Below are positions 5,823 through 12,537 of a stretch of DNA of 12,578 nucleotides, piece after piece (the stretch's first letter is position 1; each line of letters opens with the position of its first letter). The notes beneath the pieces are model-generated. The model did not search any database and was not told the DNA's origin. It saw nothing but the letters and a program-made list of their open reading frames with translations. The stretch covers positions 1 to 12,578 of the forward strand of contig DATKKX010000392.1 of assembly GCA_035542775.1 (NCBI GenBank), written 5' to 3'. This DNA is from DATKKX01 sp035542775 (lineage in GTDB: Bacteria > Planctomycetota > Phycisphaerae > UBA1845 > UTPLA1). A program made the translations under genes and the position numbers.

Positions 5823-7094
5823 TTACTTCGCCTCAGGCGGTGCGGGCAAGTCGAACTTCATCACCACCGTGGACGGCAGGACGGGGTATTCGACGTGGCA
5901 GCGATAGACGTCGAAGCGTTCGCCGGCCCAGCCCAGGCGGTCGAATACGTAGCTTCCCATCTCCGCATAGCGCGGGAAGTCAGGGGCGTACAGAACGGAG
6001 GGGCCTTTGCCGAGGTATGCAACCGACTCTCGCGGCTCCAACCGCTGCCATTCGGCGCAGGTGCTGGGGGCCGGCACCTCGCCGAGATTCTCGGCGCAGG
6101 TGAAAGCCGTCGGCGTGATCGTGCCGAACGCATCCTCATGAACCAGCAGATCGAGAAACAGCGATTCACAAGGTATGCGGATCCGGGCATTGTTCGCCCC
6201 GACGCTGTTCCCTTCGTCGCGGTATCGCGGCACAGCCGCGCGGGCGATGTGCCCTTCGAGGCAGGTGATGGCCGCCTTCTTGCCGACCCCATGGCTGACC
6301 AGCTCGCCGCACACCATGCCTGGCGCGGTCTGCACCGCCCGGTACTGCGGCGGCGGCTGGCTGCAAAACTCCCGCAACAGGGCGTTGCCGAAGCTCTGAT
6401 CGGCGGTCAGGTCGAGCGGCTCCCGCCCGATCTCCCGCACGGTGCCGTCATCGTTGGTGGTGCGGACGCGCGAGATGACCAGCGGCGCTTCCGGCCGCAA
6501 CTGTCGCAGGGAGAGGAATCCGGAAATCTGCACGAAGTCCAGCAACCGTGGATCGGCAGCCGGCTGCACGACCATGCACTTCAACGACGCCTTGGCCTGG
6601 ATACCGAACAAATGTCTTTGCGCACGGAATGCCGCCCGACGATGCTCCAGCGTGATTCGCGACGCGTCATCCGCGTTCGCCAGCGAGCTGATCATCGAGT
6701 CAAAGGTGGCCCGATCGCCGGCGTGCATCGTCACCACACGATCGAAGTCGGCGGCGGCCAGCACCGCCGCGTTGACCAGCGGCTCCTGCACGCCTGCGAG
6801 GCTGGCTGCGTTCAGGAAAGTTCGCAGAGCGCTGGCCCCCGGGATATGCGGCCCCGCCGCCAGAGAGCCGGGAGCGGCGACCACCTTGAAGACCTTGCAA
6901 CTCAGTTTCATGTCGATATTCAAGGCACGCTGCAATTCGACGGGCTTGGATGGACCGCCCGGGACACTCGCGATGATTCTGGCGAGGGACGTCTTGAGCC
7001 CTTGAAGGACGCGGGCAGCTTCCACCTGAAAGTTTCTCCCTTCAGATGTCGCTGGACCGTGCGCCTGAGAATCGTGATTGATGATGGTAGTCAA
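5823..7094 (-). CDS. Uncharacterised 423-residue protein, possible N-terminal helix-turn-helix
   Basis: I do not recognise the family. The start is TTG at plus 7092-7094: GAAAGGA (plus 7102-7108) lies 7 nt upstream and an in-frame stop a few codons further up excludes a longer product. Residues 54-73 (LQRALNIDMKLSCKVFKVVA) read like a helix-turn-helix or winged-helix unit. HIPGASALRTFLNAA (83-97) and FDRVVTMHAGDRATFDSMI (117-135) follow, mostly helical. The remaining 270 residues look like a mixed alpha/beta domain with scattered cysteines (173, 244, 262, 278, 309, 333, 346, 399). No signal peptide or membrane segment is visible, so it is probably cytoplasmic. A transcription regulator with a C-terminal sensing domain is one guess; nothing here proves it. 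It is divergent from the large secreted-protein gene, which it might regulate. Confidence 0.8.
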   Translation of the reverse strand: MTTIINHDSQAHGPATSEGRNFQVEAARVLQGLKTSLARIIASVPGGPSKPVELQRALNIDMKLSCKVFKVVAAPGSLAAGPHIPGASALRTFLNAASLAGVQEPLVNAAVLAAADFDRVVTMHAGDRATFDSMISSLANADDASRITLEHRRAAFRAQRHLFGIQAKASLKCMVVQPAADPRLLDFVQISGFLSLRQLRPEAPLVISRVRTTNDDGTVREIGREPLDLTADQSFGNALLREFCSQPPPQYRAVQTAPGMVCGELVSHGVGKKAAITCLEGHIARAAVPRYRDEGNSVGANNARIRIPCESLFLDLLVHEDAFGTITPTAFTCAENLGEVPAPSTCAEWQRLEPRESVAYLGKGPSVLYAPDFPRYAEMGSYVFDRLGWAGERFDVYRCHVEYPVLPSTVVMKFDLPAPPEAK

Positions 7095-7134
7095 CTGACT
7101 GTCCTTTCGTCCTCAAGGGTCTGTCATTTCCGGA

Positions 7135-7165
7135 GTTATATGCAGGCGCCCGGTTCTATGGTCAA
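7135..7165 (-). promoter_or_regulatory. Weak candidate promoter for the 423-residue protein gene
   Basis: On the minus strand TTGACC (plus 7160-7165) and TATAAC (plus 7135-7140) are each 5 of 6 matches but are 19 bp apart. A second TTGACA (plus 7187-7192) has no good -10 partner. The expected start would leave a leader of about 35 nt. Confidence 0.3.
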
Positions 7166-7350
7166 GGCCCGCACCCTGTATCCGGCTGTCAAGCCCCGCC
7201 TGGCATCCTGATCGGGGGAGCAACAAGTGCCACCGCCACGGCCGATCTGCCATGCCTCTGGGTCTTAAACCGAAGACATCTTACAGCCAGCCGCTTCTCT
7301 AGTCAAGAAAATAAGCTGGAACAAATATCTAGAAAATTTCCCAGAAAGTC
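7166..7350. other. Divergent intergenic region, AT-rich in its right half
   Basis: This is part of the 591-bp gene-free interval between the 423-residue gene and the secreted-protein gene. Positions 7297-7350 are markedly richer in A and T than the surroundings, with two TCTAG-containing stretches (near 7297 and 7329). This could be an upstream activating or UP-like element for the promoter at 7351. A lone GTGCCAC lies at 7227-7233 without a clear inverted partner. I see no gene here. Confidence 0.4.
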
Positions 7351-7379
7351 TTGACATAGGGACGACTGGTTGGTAGGCT
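7351..7379 (+). promoter_or_regulatory. Candidate sigma-70 promoter for the large secreted protein
   Basis: TTGACA (7351-7356) is a perfect -35 box. After exactly 17 bp comes TAGGCT (7374-7379), which keeps the T, A and final T of the -10 box. An AT-rich stretch lies just upstream. Transcription would start near 7386 and give a leader of about 300 nt. Confidence 0.5.
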
Positions 7380-7385
7380 GATCAT

Positions 7386-7672
7386 TATGAGCACGGAAAG
7401 GGGCAATTCAGCTATCGCCATGGCGCAGGGCCCAGTGCCCCAGCGGGCCGGATCGAAGGTCCGCAGAACCAAGTCGACAGCCGCTGAGAACCCAGCGGTC
7501 GGCCCCCAGCTGCTCTTCGTCGGGCGTGATTGGGAGCGTCAACCTGGACGCCTCGGCGACGGCCGATTCAGCCACAAAGAAATAACCGCGACTGAGCCGG
7601 TAATTCCGGCTCGGATCGCAGCGCGATTGGGATTCATGGAGCATGTGTTCCATCACGATTTTCCTTCATGTT
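7386..7672 (+). other. Long 5' leader of the secreted-protein gene
   Basis: About 300 nt separate the predicted transcription start from the gene. Two perfect hairpins are visible: CCGCTG/CAGCGG (7481-7498) and GAGCCGG/CCGGCTC with loop TAATT (7594-7612). An open frame of 95 codons (7387-7674) fills the leader and its TGA touches the ribosome binding site of the next gene. Its third-position GC is only about that of bulk DNA, and the protein matches no family along its length. I favour an untranslated leader. No known riboswitch consensus was recognised. Confidence 0.4.
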
Positions 7673-7678
7673 GAGGAG
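7673..7678 (+). promoter_or_regulatory. Ribosome binding site fixing the secreted-protein start
   Basis: GAGGAG lies 7 nt before the ATG at 7686. A longer frame begins at an ATG at 7668, but that ATG precedes this site, so the ribosome binding site selects 7686 and yields a normal signal peptide. Confidence 0.8.
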
Positions 7679-7685
7679 TCTGGGC

Positions 7686-10600
7686 ATGTGGAAGAAAAAT
7701 ACGGTTGGGCCGGGTGTCGCACTCGTGTGCATGAGCGTGATCCTGACCACCAGCACCGTGGGAGCATTCTCTGGGCAGAATGATGGTGCGGCAGGCGGAA
7801 GCGGGTCTCCCTGGACGACGGGCCAAATGCCCTCTGCGGAAAAAGCGGTGGCCGTTTACAAAGCGGAAGGCGCGATCGCAGCCAAGAAGGTCGAGCCGCC
7901 GGCTCTGAACGGCGTGCGCCAGGCGGATCCGAAGCAGGCGGTTCTGCCGTCTGCAACACCGACTGACAGGATCATCGGCGAAGCGTGGCAGCAGGAGCAC
8001 GACTCGAACCAGCCGCCCGCAGGCGGGCTGGACCGGCGCGATGCCCGTGCCGAGGGCGCCTGCTGCGACGGCGTCAACTGCCTGATCCTCACGCTCTCCG
8101 ATTGCGATGCCCGCGGCGGGGCGTACAAGGGAGACGGCACGGCCTGCGACCCAGGCCTTTGCGAACAGCAGGGCATCGACTGCTCGAACCCCATCCCCGT
8201 GAGTCTCTCTGCCGGTTTCGGTACGTTCACTTTGACCGGTCAAACCACGTGCGGAATGGGCAACGAGTACATGGGAACCTGCCTGGGCTACCATGACACC
8301 GGCAAGGACACCATCTATCAGGTCACGGTCACCGACAATATCGCGATCACTCTGATGCTGGATTCGATGGGGACGATGTATCCCGGAGTCGCTCTGAGCC
8401 AGTCTTGTCCAGTGGGGGGCAACTGCCTGATCGTCATGGGTTCGCCGTACGGACCACTGGTCAGCGGTTGCACGTTTGTGCCGGCCGGGACGTACTACGT
8501 GATGGTAGACACGTATACGTGGCCGGAGTGCATTCCGGAGTACACGCTGACGTTCGCCGAATGTACGCTGCCGACGGGCCGCTGCTGCTACGACCCGTGG
8601 CCGAGTTGCGTGGACAACGTCAACGTCGCCGACTGCCTGACGCAATACGGCGGCAGGTTCACCCTGGGCGACACCTGCAATTCTCCATGCGCGATGCCGG
8701 TCTCGAACCTCGAGGATTGCGCCACGGCGATGGAAATCCAGGTCCCCTACAGCGTTCTCTTCGACAACGAGCCTGCCGCGCCAAGCACGCCGGGTTTGCC
8801 GTGCAACGGCGGGTGGCCGGAGACACAGAGCGACGTATGGTTCAAGTACACGCCGCCGGCGGACTGCTGGATGACTGTGTCGTTCAACGCCCGATCCTAT
8901 GACGGCGTCATGGGCATCTACAGCGGCCCGGACTGTGATTCGCTCACGCTGCTGACGTGCATCGACGAGCCGGATAATCCCGGCGTCTGGAGCGGGGCCT
9001 GCACCGGCGGCACCACTTACTGGATTCAGGTCGGTGACTGGGGAGAGGGAGAGGGTGGCGGCCTGACAGACTTCAGCGTCAGCGCGCTGTTCGGGCCGGG
9101 GGCGTGCTGTTTCCCGATAGGGGAATGTCGCTATGTGTATCCATGGGAGTGCGTCAGTCTCGGCGGCGTGTACCACGGCGACGGGACTACCTGCACGCCG
9201 GATAATCCCTGTCCGCAGCCCCAGCCGGGCGACATGTGCGAGACGCCGCTGGTCGTGACCATCCCGGCGGATCTGCCGTACACGGATCCAAGCCAGCACA
9301 CGTGCGGGCGCGGGAACGACTACTCCAACCAGACCACCTGTCTCGGTTACTACGATGGCGGCGAGGACATCATCTACAAGCTGGTAGTCACCGAGCTGAC
9401 CTGTGTTGACTTGATGGCGACCGGCTCGTACCCGAACAACAACTGGTTCGGCATCGCTGTCGGCACGGGCTGCCCGCCCTCGGGGAACTGCCTCGCGGTG
9501 GCGACCACGTGGAGCTACGCCGCGATGCTTTCGTCTGTGCCGCTGTCGCCCGGCGAATACTACGTGATCATCGACACCTTCCCGTACCCCGACTGCCTGA
9601 CGGACTTCACGCTGAACATCGGTGTTGCACCGTACTGCCCGCAGGGGGCGTGCTGTAACGGCGGCATCTGCACGGTTGAGTACGAGAGGACCTGCATCGC
9701 CGCCGGCGGCGCCTGGGTGGGTCCCGATACGATCTGCCCGCCCGACGATTGCGACAACAACGGCCTTAACGACATGTGCGAGATCCGGGCCAATGCGGCC
9801 CTGGATTGCGACCAGAGCTGGACCCTGGATACGTGCGACCTGGCGGGGCATCCCGAGCTGGATATCGACAGCAACGGTGTGCTCGATACGTGCGACGTGG
9901 ACTGCAATCAGAATGGCGTGCCGGATGTCTGCGAGGTCCCCGGCGGTTGTGCGGTCGGCAACTGCAATGTCTATGCTCCGGCGATCTGCGGCACGGCGGC
10001 GGACTGCCAGGGCAACGGCATCCCGGATGACTGCGAACTGATTCCCACACCTTTCGAGTACTCCGTTGATGACGGCTCGCATGAGGCGTGGCTGGGTCTG
10101 AGGTGGGGCGGCTACATGGCCTGGATGAATCACTTCCAGGTGAGCGACGATCAGGGCAAGCTGCTGGCCGTCGAGATCGCGTACGGCCCGTTCTACGATG
10201 GCTCGCCGGTGACGGTCTATGTCTGGAGCGATCCGAACCAGGACGGCAACCCGTCGGACGCCAGGGTGCTTGCGGCGGTCGAGACAACAGTCGCATTCTC
10301 TGATGAGAATATCTTCAATTGGGTGGCCATTCCGGTGACGGTGGTCGGCCCGACCGGCACGCACTTCTTCGTGGGGGCCATTGCCCAGCACTGGGGAGGG
10401 CAGTCTCCGGCTTCGGTGGACATGAATTCGTCGAACGGCCAGAGCTGGATCGCCGGCAGCAACTGGTCGGCGCTTGATCCGAACGACCTGGGTGGCGCTC
10501 CTATCCCGGCGGTCAACGTGACTGATCCGAGCGTGGGCGGCGGCATGCCGGGCAACTTCCTGATTCGCGCGGTGGCGTTGAAGCCGGCCGAGGGCGACTG

Positions 10601-11717
10601 CAACAACAACGGCATCCCGGATGACTGCGATCTGGCGGCAGGCGTGCTGCATGACTGCAACGGCGGCGGCATTCCCGACGAGTGCGAATGGGCCGACTGC
10701 AACGGCAACGGCGTGCTGGATGCCTGTGACCTGCTCAACGGCTCGAGCCTGGACTGCAACCACAACGGCATCCCCGACGAGTGCGACATCGCCTTCGGGC
10801 CCAGCCAGGACTGCCAGCCGGACGGCATCCCCGATGAGTGCCAGCTCGGCGAGAACCTGCCCGCCATCGAGGAAGGTTTCGCGGATATCGGAGCGTTGTC
10901 GGGCTGGTACATGCAGAACAACAGCGAGCCAGCCGGAGTGAACGGCTGGTTCCAGGGCAACGCGGCCATATTCGAGGCCCAGGCGGGCGCGCCGGATTCC
11001 TACATCGCGGCGAACTACAACAGCACCAGCGACGTCGGCAACATCAGCAACTGGCTGCTGACGCCTGAAGTGACGCTGAAGAATGATTGGATGCTGGACT
11101 TCTACACGCGAACGTCGTCCAGCCCCAGTTTCGCCGATCGGCTCCAGGTTCGCATGAGCGTGAACGGGGCCAGCACTGACGTCGGTTCGACCTGGGACAG
11201 CGTCGGCGATTTCTCCATCCTGCTGCTGGACATCAACCCGACCTACCAGATCTGGGCCTATCCGCAGAGCTGGCTGTACGGGCACTACACGTTGTACCTG
11301 TCCGGGCTGAGCGGTCCGACGCAGGGGCGGCTGGCGTTCCGCTACTTCGTGGAGAACGGCGGCCCCAATGGCGCCAACTCGAACTACATCGGGATCGACA
11401 CCGTCAGCCTGACGGCGCCGCCGGGCCCGCCGCCGAACGACTGCAACCAGAACGGCGTGCCGGATGATTGCGACATCGCCAGCGGCAACTTCCACGACGC
11501 CGACGGCGACGGCATTCCCGACATCTGCGAGATGCCGCCGTGCTACATGCCGGGCGATCTCAACGCCGACTGGACCGTCGACGGGCGAGACTGTCAGGCC
11601 TTTGTGGACTGCGTCCTCGGTGTGGGGACGAGCTGCCAGTGCGGCGACTTCAACGGCGATGGGGCGATCGACCTCGACGACGTCCCCGCCTACGTCAACA
11701 GGCTGCTGGGTCTGTAA
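7686..11717 (+). CDS. Large secreted modular protein: CC modules, beta-sandwich, TSP3-like repeats, dockerin
   Basis: The product has 1343 residues and is probably an extracellular or surface protein of unknown role. A signal peptide is clear: MWKKN, then a hydrophobic run, with likely cleavage near residues 27-30. Four cysteine modules of about 36 residues share GACC...C...C...GG.Y.GDGT.C...C (124-159, 298-335, 472-509, 654-689). Between them lie three beta-sandwich domains (163-293, 341-468, 515-650); the first and third are clearly related and resemble pre-peptidase C-terminal domains. DCNxNGIPDxCD calcium-type repeats come in blocks at 689-784, 971-1055 and 1252-1286. Between these are an unnamed domain opening VDDGSHEAW (785-966) and a choice-of-anchor J-like domain (1058-1242). 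The C-terminus (1288-1343) is dockerin-like, with DLNADWTVDGRD and DFNGDGAIDLDD calcium loops. No catalytic domain is seen. Adhesion or matrix display is inferred. Confidence 0.93.
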   Translation: MWKKNTVGPGVALVCMSVILTTSTVGAFSGQNDGAAGGSGSPWTTGQMPSAEKAVAVYKAEGAIAAKKVEPPALNGVRQADPKQAVLPSATPTDRIIGEAWQQEHDSNQPPAGGLDRRDARAEGACCDGVNCLILTLSDCDARGGAYKGDGTACDPGLCEQQGIDCSNPIPVSLSAGFGTFTLTGQTTCGMGNEYMGTCLGYHDTGKDTIYQVTVTDNIAITLMLDSMGTMYPGVALSQSCPVGGNCLIVMGSPYGPLVSGCTFVPAGTYYVMVDTYTWPECIPEYTLTFAECTLPTGRCCYDPWPSCVDNVNVADCLTQYGGRFTLGDTCNSPCAMPVSNLEDCATAMEIQVPYSVLFDNEPAAPSTPGLPCNGGWPETQSDVWFKYTPPADCWMTVSFNARSYDGVMGIYSGPDCDSLTLLTCIDEPDNPGVWSGACTGGTTYWIQVGDWGEGEGGGLTDFSVSALFGPGACCFPIGECRYVYPWECVSLGGVYHGDGTTCTPDNPCPQPQPGDMCETPLVVTIPADLPYTDPSQHTCGRGNDYSNQTTCLGYYDGGEDIIYKLVVTELTCVDLMATGSYPNNNWFGIAVGTGCPPSGNCLAVATTWSYAAMLSSVPLSPGEYYVIIDTFPYPDCLTDFTLNIGVAPYCPQGACCNGGICTVEYERTCIAAGGAWVGPDTICPPDDCDNNGLNDMCEIRANAALDCDQSWTLDTCDLAGHPELDIDSNGVLDTCDVDCNQNGVPDVCEVPGGCAVGNCNVYAPAICGTAADCQGNGIPDDCELIPTPFEYSVDDGSHEAWLGLRWGGYMAWMNHFQVSDDQGKLLAVEIAYGPFYDGSPVTVYVWSDPNQDGNPSDARVLAAVETTVAFSDENIFNWVAIPVTVVGPTGTHFFVGAIAQHWGGQSPASVDMNSSNGQSWIAGSNWSALDPNDLGGAPIPAVNVTDPSVGGGMPGNFLIRAVALKPAEGDCNNNGIPDDCDLAAGVLHDCNGGGIPDECEWADCNGNGVLDACDLLNGSSLDCNHNGIPDECDIAFGPSQDCQPDGIPDECQLGENLPAIEEGFADIGALSGWYMQNNSEPAGVNGWFQGNAAIFEAQAGAPDSYIAANYNSTSDVGNISNWLLTPEVTLKNDWMLDFYTRTSSSPSFADRLQVRMSVNGASTDVGSTWDSVGDFSILLLDINPTYQIWAYPQSWLYGHYTLYLSGLSGPTQGRLAFRYFVENGGPNGANSNYIGIDTVSLTAPPGPPPNDCNQNGVPDDCDIASGNFHDADGDGIPDICEMPPCYMPGDLNADWTVDGRDCQAFVDCVLGVGTSCQCGDFNGDGAIDLDDVPAYVNRLLGL

Positions 11718-11779
11718 GGAAGCCATGTGGTGAAGGCGGCAGTCGGTCGTGCCCTGCCGCGTGCCACAGGGATCGAAAC

Positions 11780-11821
11780 GGGCCGGGCGTATGGCGATCG
11801 CCGACGCCCGGCCCCTCTTTT
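11780..11821 (+). terminator. Strong intrinsic terminator of the secreted-protein gene
   Basis: GGGCCGGGCGT (11780-11790) and ACGCCCGGCCC (11804-11814) form a perfect 11-bp stem. The 13-nt loop itself contains the palindrome GGCGATCGCC. CTCTTTT follows (11815-11821). It lies about 60 nt after the stop codon. Confidence 0.85.
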
Positions 11822-11831
11822 AGGCTCGGCG

Positions 11832-11853
11832 GGCCGTTTGCCTCCGAACGGCC
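11832..11853. other. Second hairpin after the terminator
   Basis: GGCCGTT (11832-11838) and AACGGCC (11847-11853) form a perfect 7-bp stem with an 8-nt loop. It sits 10 nt after the terminator and 2 nt before the next palindrome. No T-run follows. It may be part of a compound repeat with 11856-11884. Confidence 0.45.
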
Positions 11854-11855
11854 AG

Positions 11856-11884
11856 CACGGACAAACCAGGTTTGTCCGTGCCAC
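11856..11884. repeat. GTGGCAC-edged palindrome, minus orientation
   Basis: CACGGACAAACC (11856-11867) and GGTTTGTCCGTG (11869-11880) form a perfect 12-bp inverted repeat around a single A. GTGCCAC (11878-11884) closes it. Read on the minus strand it is GTGGCAC followed by the palindrome, the same layout as at 4019-4041 but with unrelated arm sequence. This suggests a dispersed palindromic family. Confidence 0.65.
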
Positions 11885-12209
11885 CCGATCACTCTACAGG
11901 TGCAAACCGCCGAGAACGGCCGTAAAGAGAGCCACCCGCTCTCGAAAAACGACTTGTGGTCCAGCCTAGGAAAGCGGTCCGGGAGGTCTGTTCACGGTCA
12001 TGGCCTGCGGTATCAAACTCCGCTTGCGCAACTCGGGTCCTTCCAGAAAAAATGCAACCAGGCGCAACGGCGCGCAACTTTTTATGGCTTGGACGCGTTG
12101 CCAGCCGTGAAGAGCACTCGGCGGCCGGCGGCGGAAGGCGCCGCGCAGCCGGAGCCGGGGGAAGCAGTACAGGAAGCGGCAGGGGCCGTCGTGCAAGCCG
12201 ACGGGAAAG
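11885..12209. other. Gene-free stretch, no convincing feature
   Basis: Several frames are open on both strands, but none has a ribosome binding site, family resemblance or consistent codon bias. An A6 and a T5 tract (about 12049-12080) flank two GCGCAAC direct copies. CCGTCG/CGACGG (12187-12203) can form a 6-bp hairpin. I see no gene here. Confidence 0.5.
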
Positions 12210-12380
12210 AAAAAACGCGCGCAAATCCATGCAATTCCACGGAATTCCACACAACGCGAGGTCCCGCGGGTGCGCTGCCGGCGGGCACGGGGCATGAGCG
12301 GACGGCCAATCGCCGGCGGCCATCGGGAACGAGCGCGGAGCGGGCTCATTGATCAGGCCAGCCGCCATAGATTTCATCAT
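12210..12380 (-). ncRNA. Candidate leftward small structured RNA, about 170 nt
   Basis: The near-consensus promoter at 12387-12415 would start a minus-strand transcript at about 12380. Near its 5' end AAAUCUAUG (plus 12366-12374) pairs fully with CAUGGAUUU (plus 12223-12231), counting one G-U. GCGCGCG and then U6 (plus 12215-12210) follow. Inside, GGCGGCUG pairs with GUGCCGCC-type bases, and AAUGAGC pairs with GCUCGUU, making an extended hairpin over plus 12315-12366. Closed ends around a long arm recall 6S-like RNAs, but I see no diagnostic consensus. An alternative is a leaderless 163-codon frame (plus 11889-12380) whose ATG coincides with the predicted +1. That protein is low in plausibility, being rich in Pro, Arg and Ala with unbiased codons. 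Confidence 0.35.
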
Positions 12381-12386
12381 ATTCTA

Positions 12387-12415
12387 ACTATAACCTAATG
12401 TTCTTTACATGTCAA
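12387..12415 (-). promoter_or_regulatory. Near-consensus leftward sigma-70 promoter
   Basis: On the minus strand TTGACA (plus 12410-12415) is followed after exactly 17 bp by TATAGT (plus 12387-12392), a 6/6 plus 5/6 match. T-tracts upstream (plus 12428-12441) could act as an UP element. It is the best promoter in the window and lies in an AT-rich island within GC-rich DNA. No recognised minus-strand gene follows it. Confidence 0.7.
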
Positions 12416-12477
12416 ATGGAAAGCGGTGAAAAACCGAAAACCGACAGGCGAGAATCGACAATCGGCATGCTGCGGCT

Positions 12478-12522
12478 GGGAGGGGGCCGAGGGGGCGAAG
12501 GTGTTGGGGCCAGCGGGCGGGG
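12478..12522 (+). other. Cluster of six G-runs
   Basis: Runs of three to five G occur at 12478, 12482, 12491, 12506, 12515 and 12519, separated by 1, 4, 10, 5 and 1 nt. A G-quadruplex is possible, but the 10-nt gap weakens a canonical four-run fold. It lies upstream of the leftward promoter and just before a possible rightward gene start. Confidence 0.35.
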
Positions 12523-12537
12523 CGAGGATTTGAGACC

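Noticed and set aside
5015..7211. Long plus-strand frames (362 and 438 codons) opposite the three minus-strand genes
   Set aside because: They overlap well-supported or better-started minus-strand genes and have no recognisable domain.
7387..7672. A c-di-GMP or other known riboswitch in the secreted-protein leader
   Set aside because: I checked by eye for the GEMM core and similar conserved segments and did not find them.
7387..7674. A 95-codon frame containing LLFVGRDWER, which resembles a glycosyltransferase motif
   Set aside because: The likeness does not continue in this or a shifted frame, third-position GC is unremarkable and no ribosome binding site precedes it. It is most likely leader sequence.
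7653..11726. A 1357-codon open frame antisense to the entire secreted-protein gene
   Set aside because: It is codon-aligned with the sense gene, so its stops would be sense TTA, CTA or TCA codons, which this GC-rich gene never uses. Its protein is low-complexity Val/Arg/Ala with no family features.
12030..12080. A bidirectional intrinsic terminator between the A6 and T5 tracts
   Set aside because: The GCGCAAC copies are direct, not inverted, so the best stem is only about 4 bp.
11468..12352. A 294-codon plus-strand frame overlapping the 3' end of the secreted-protein gene
   Set aside because: It starts out of frame inside a real gene, reads through the terminator and palindromes, and has no family features.
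12366..12420. A rightward promoter using TATAAC at 12389
   Set aside because: No acceptable -35 lies 16-18 bp upstream. The same DNA read leftward gives a far better match.
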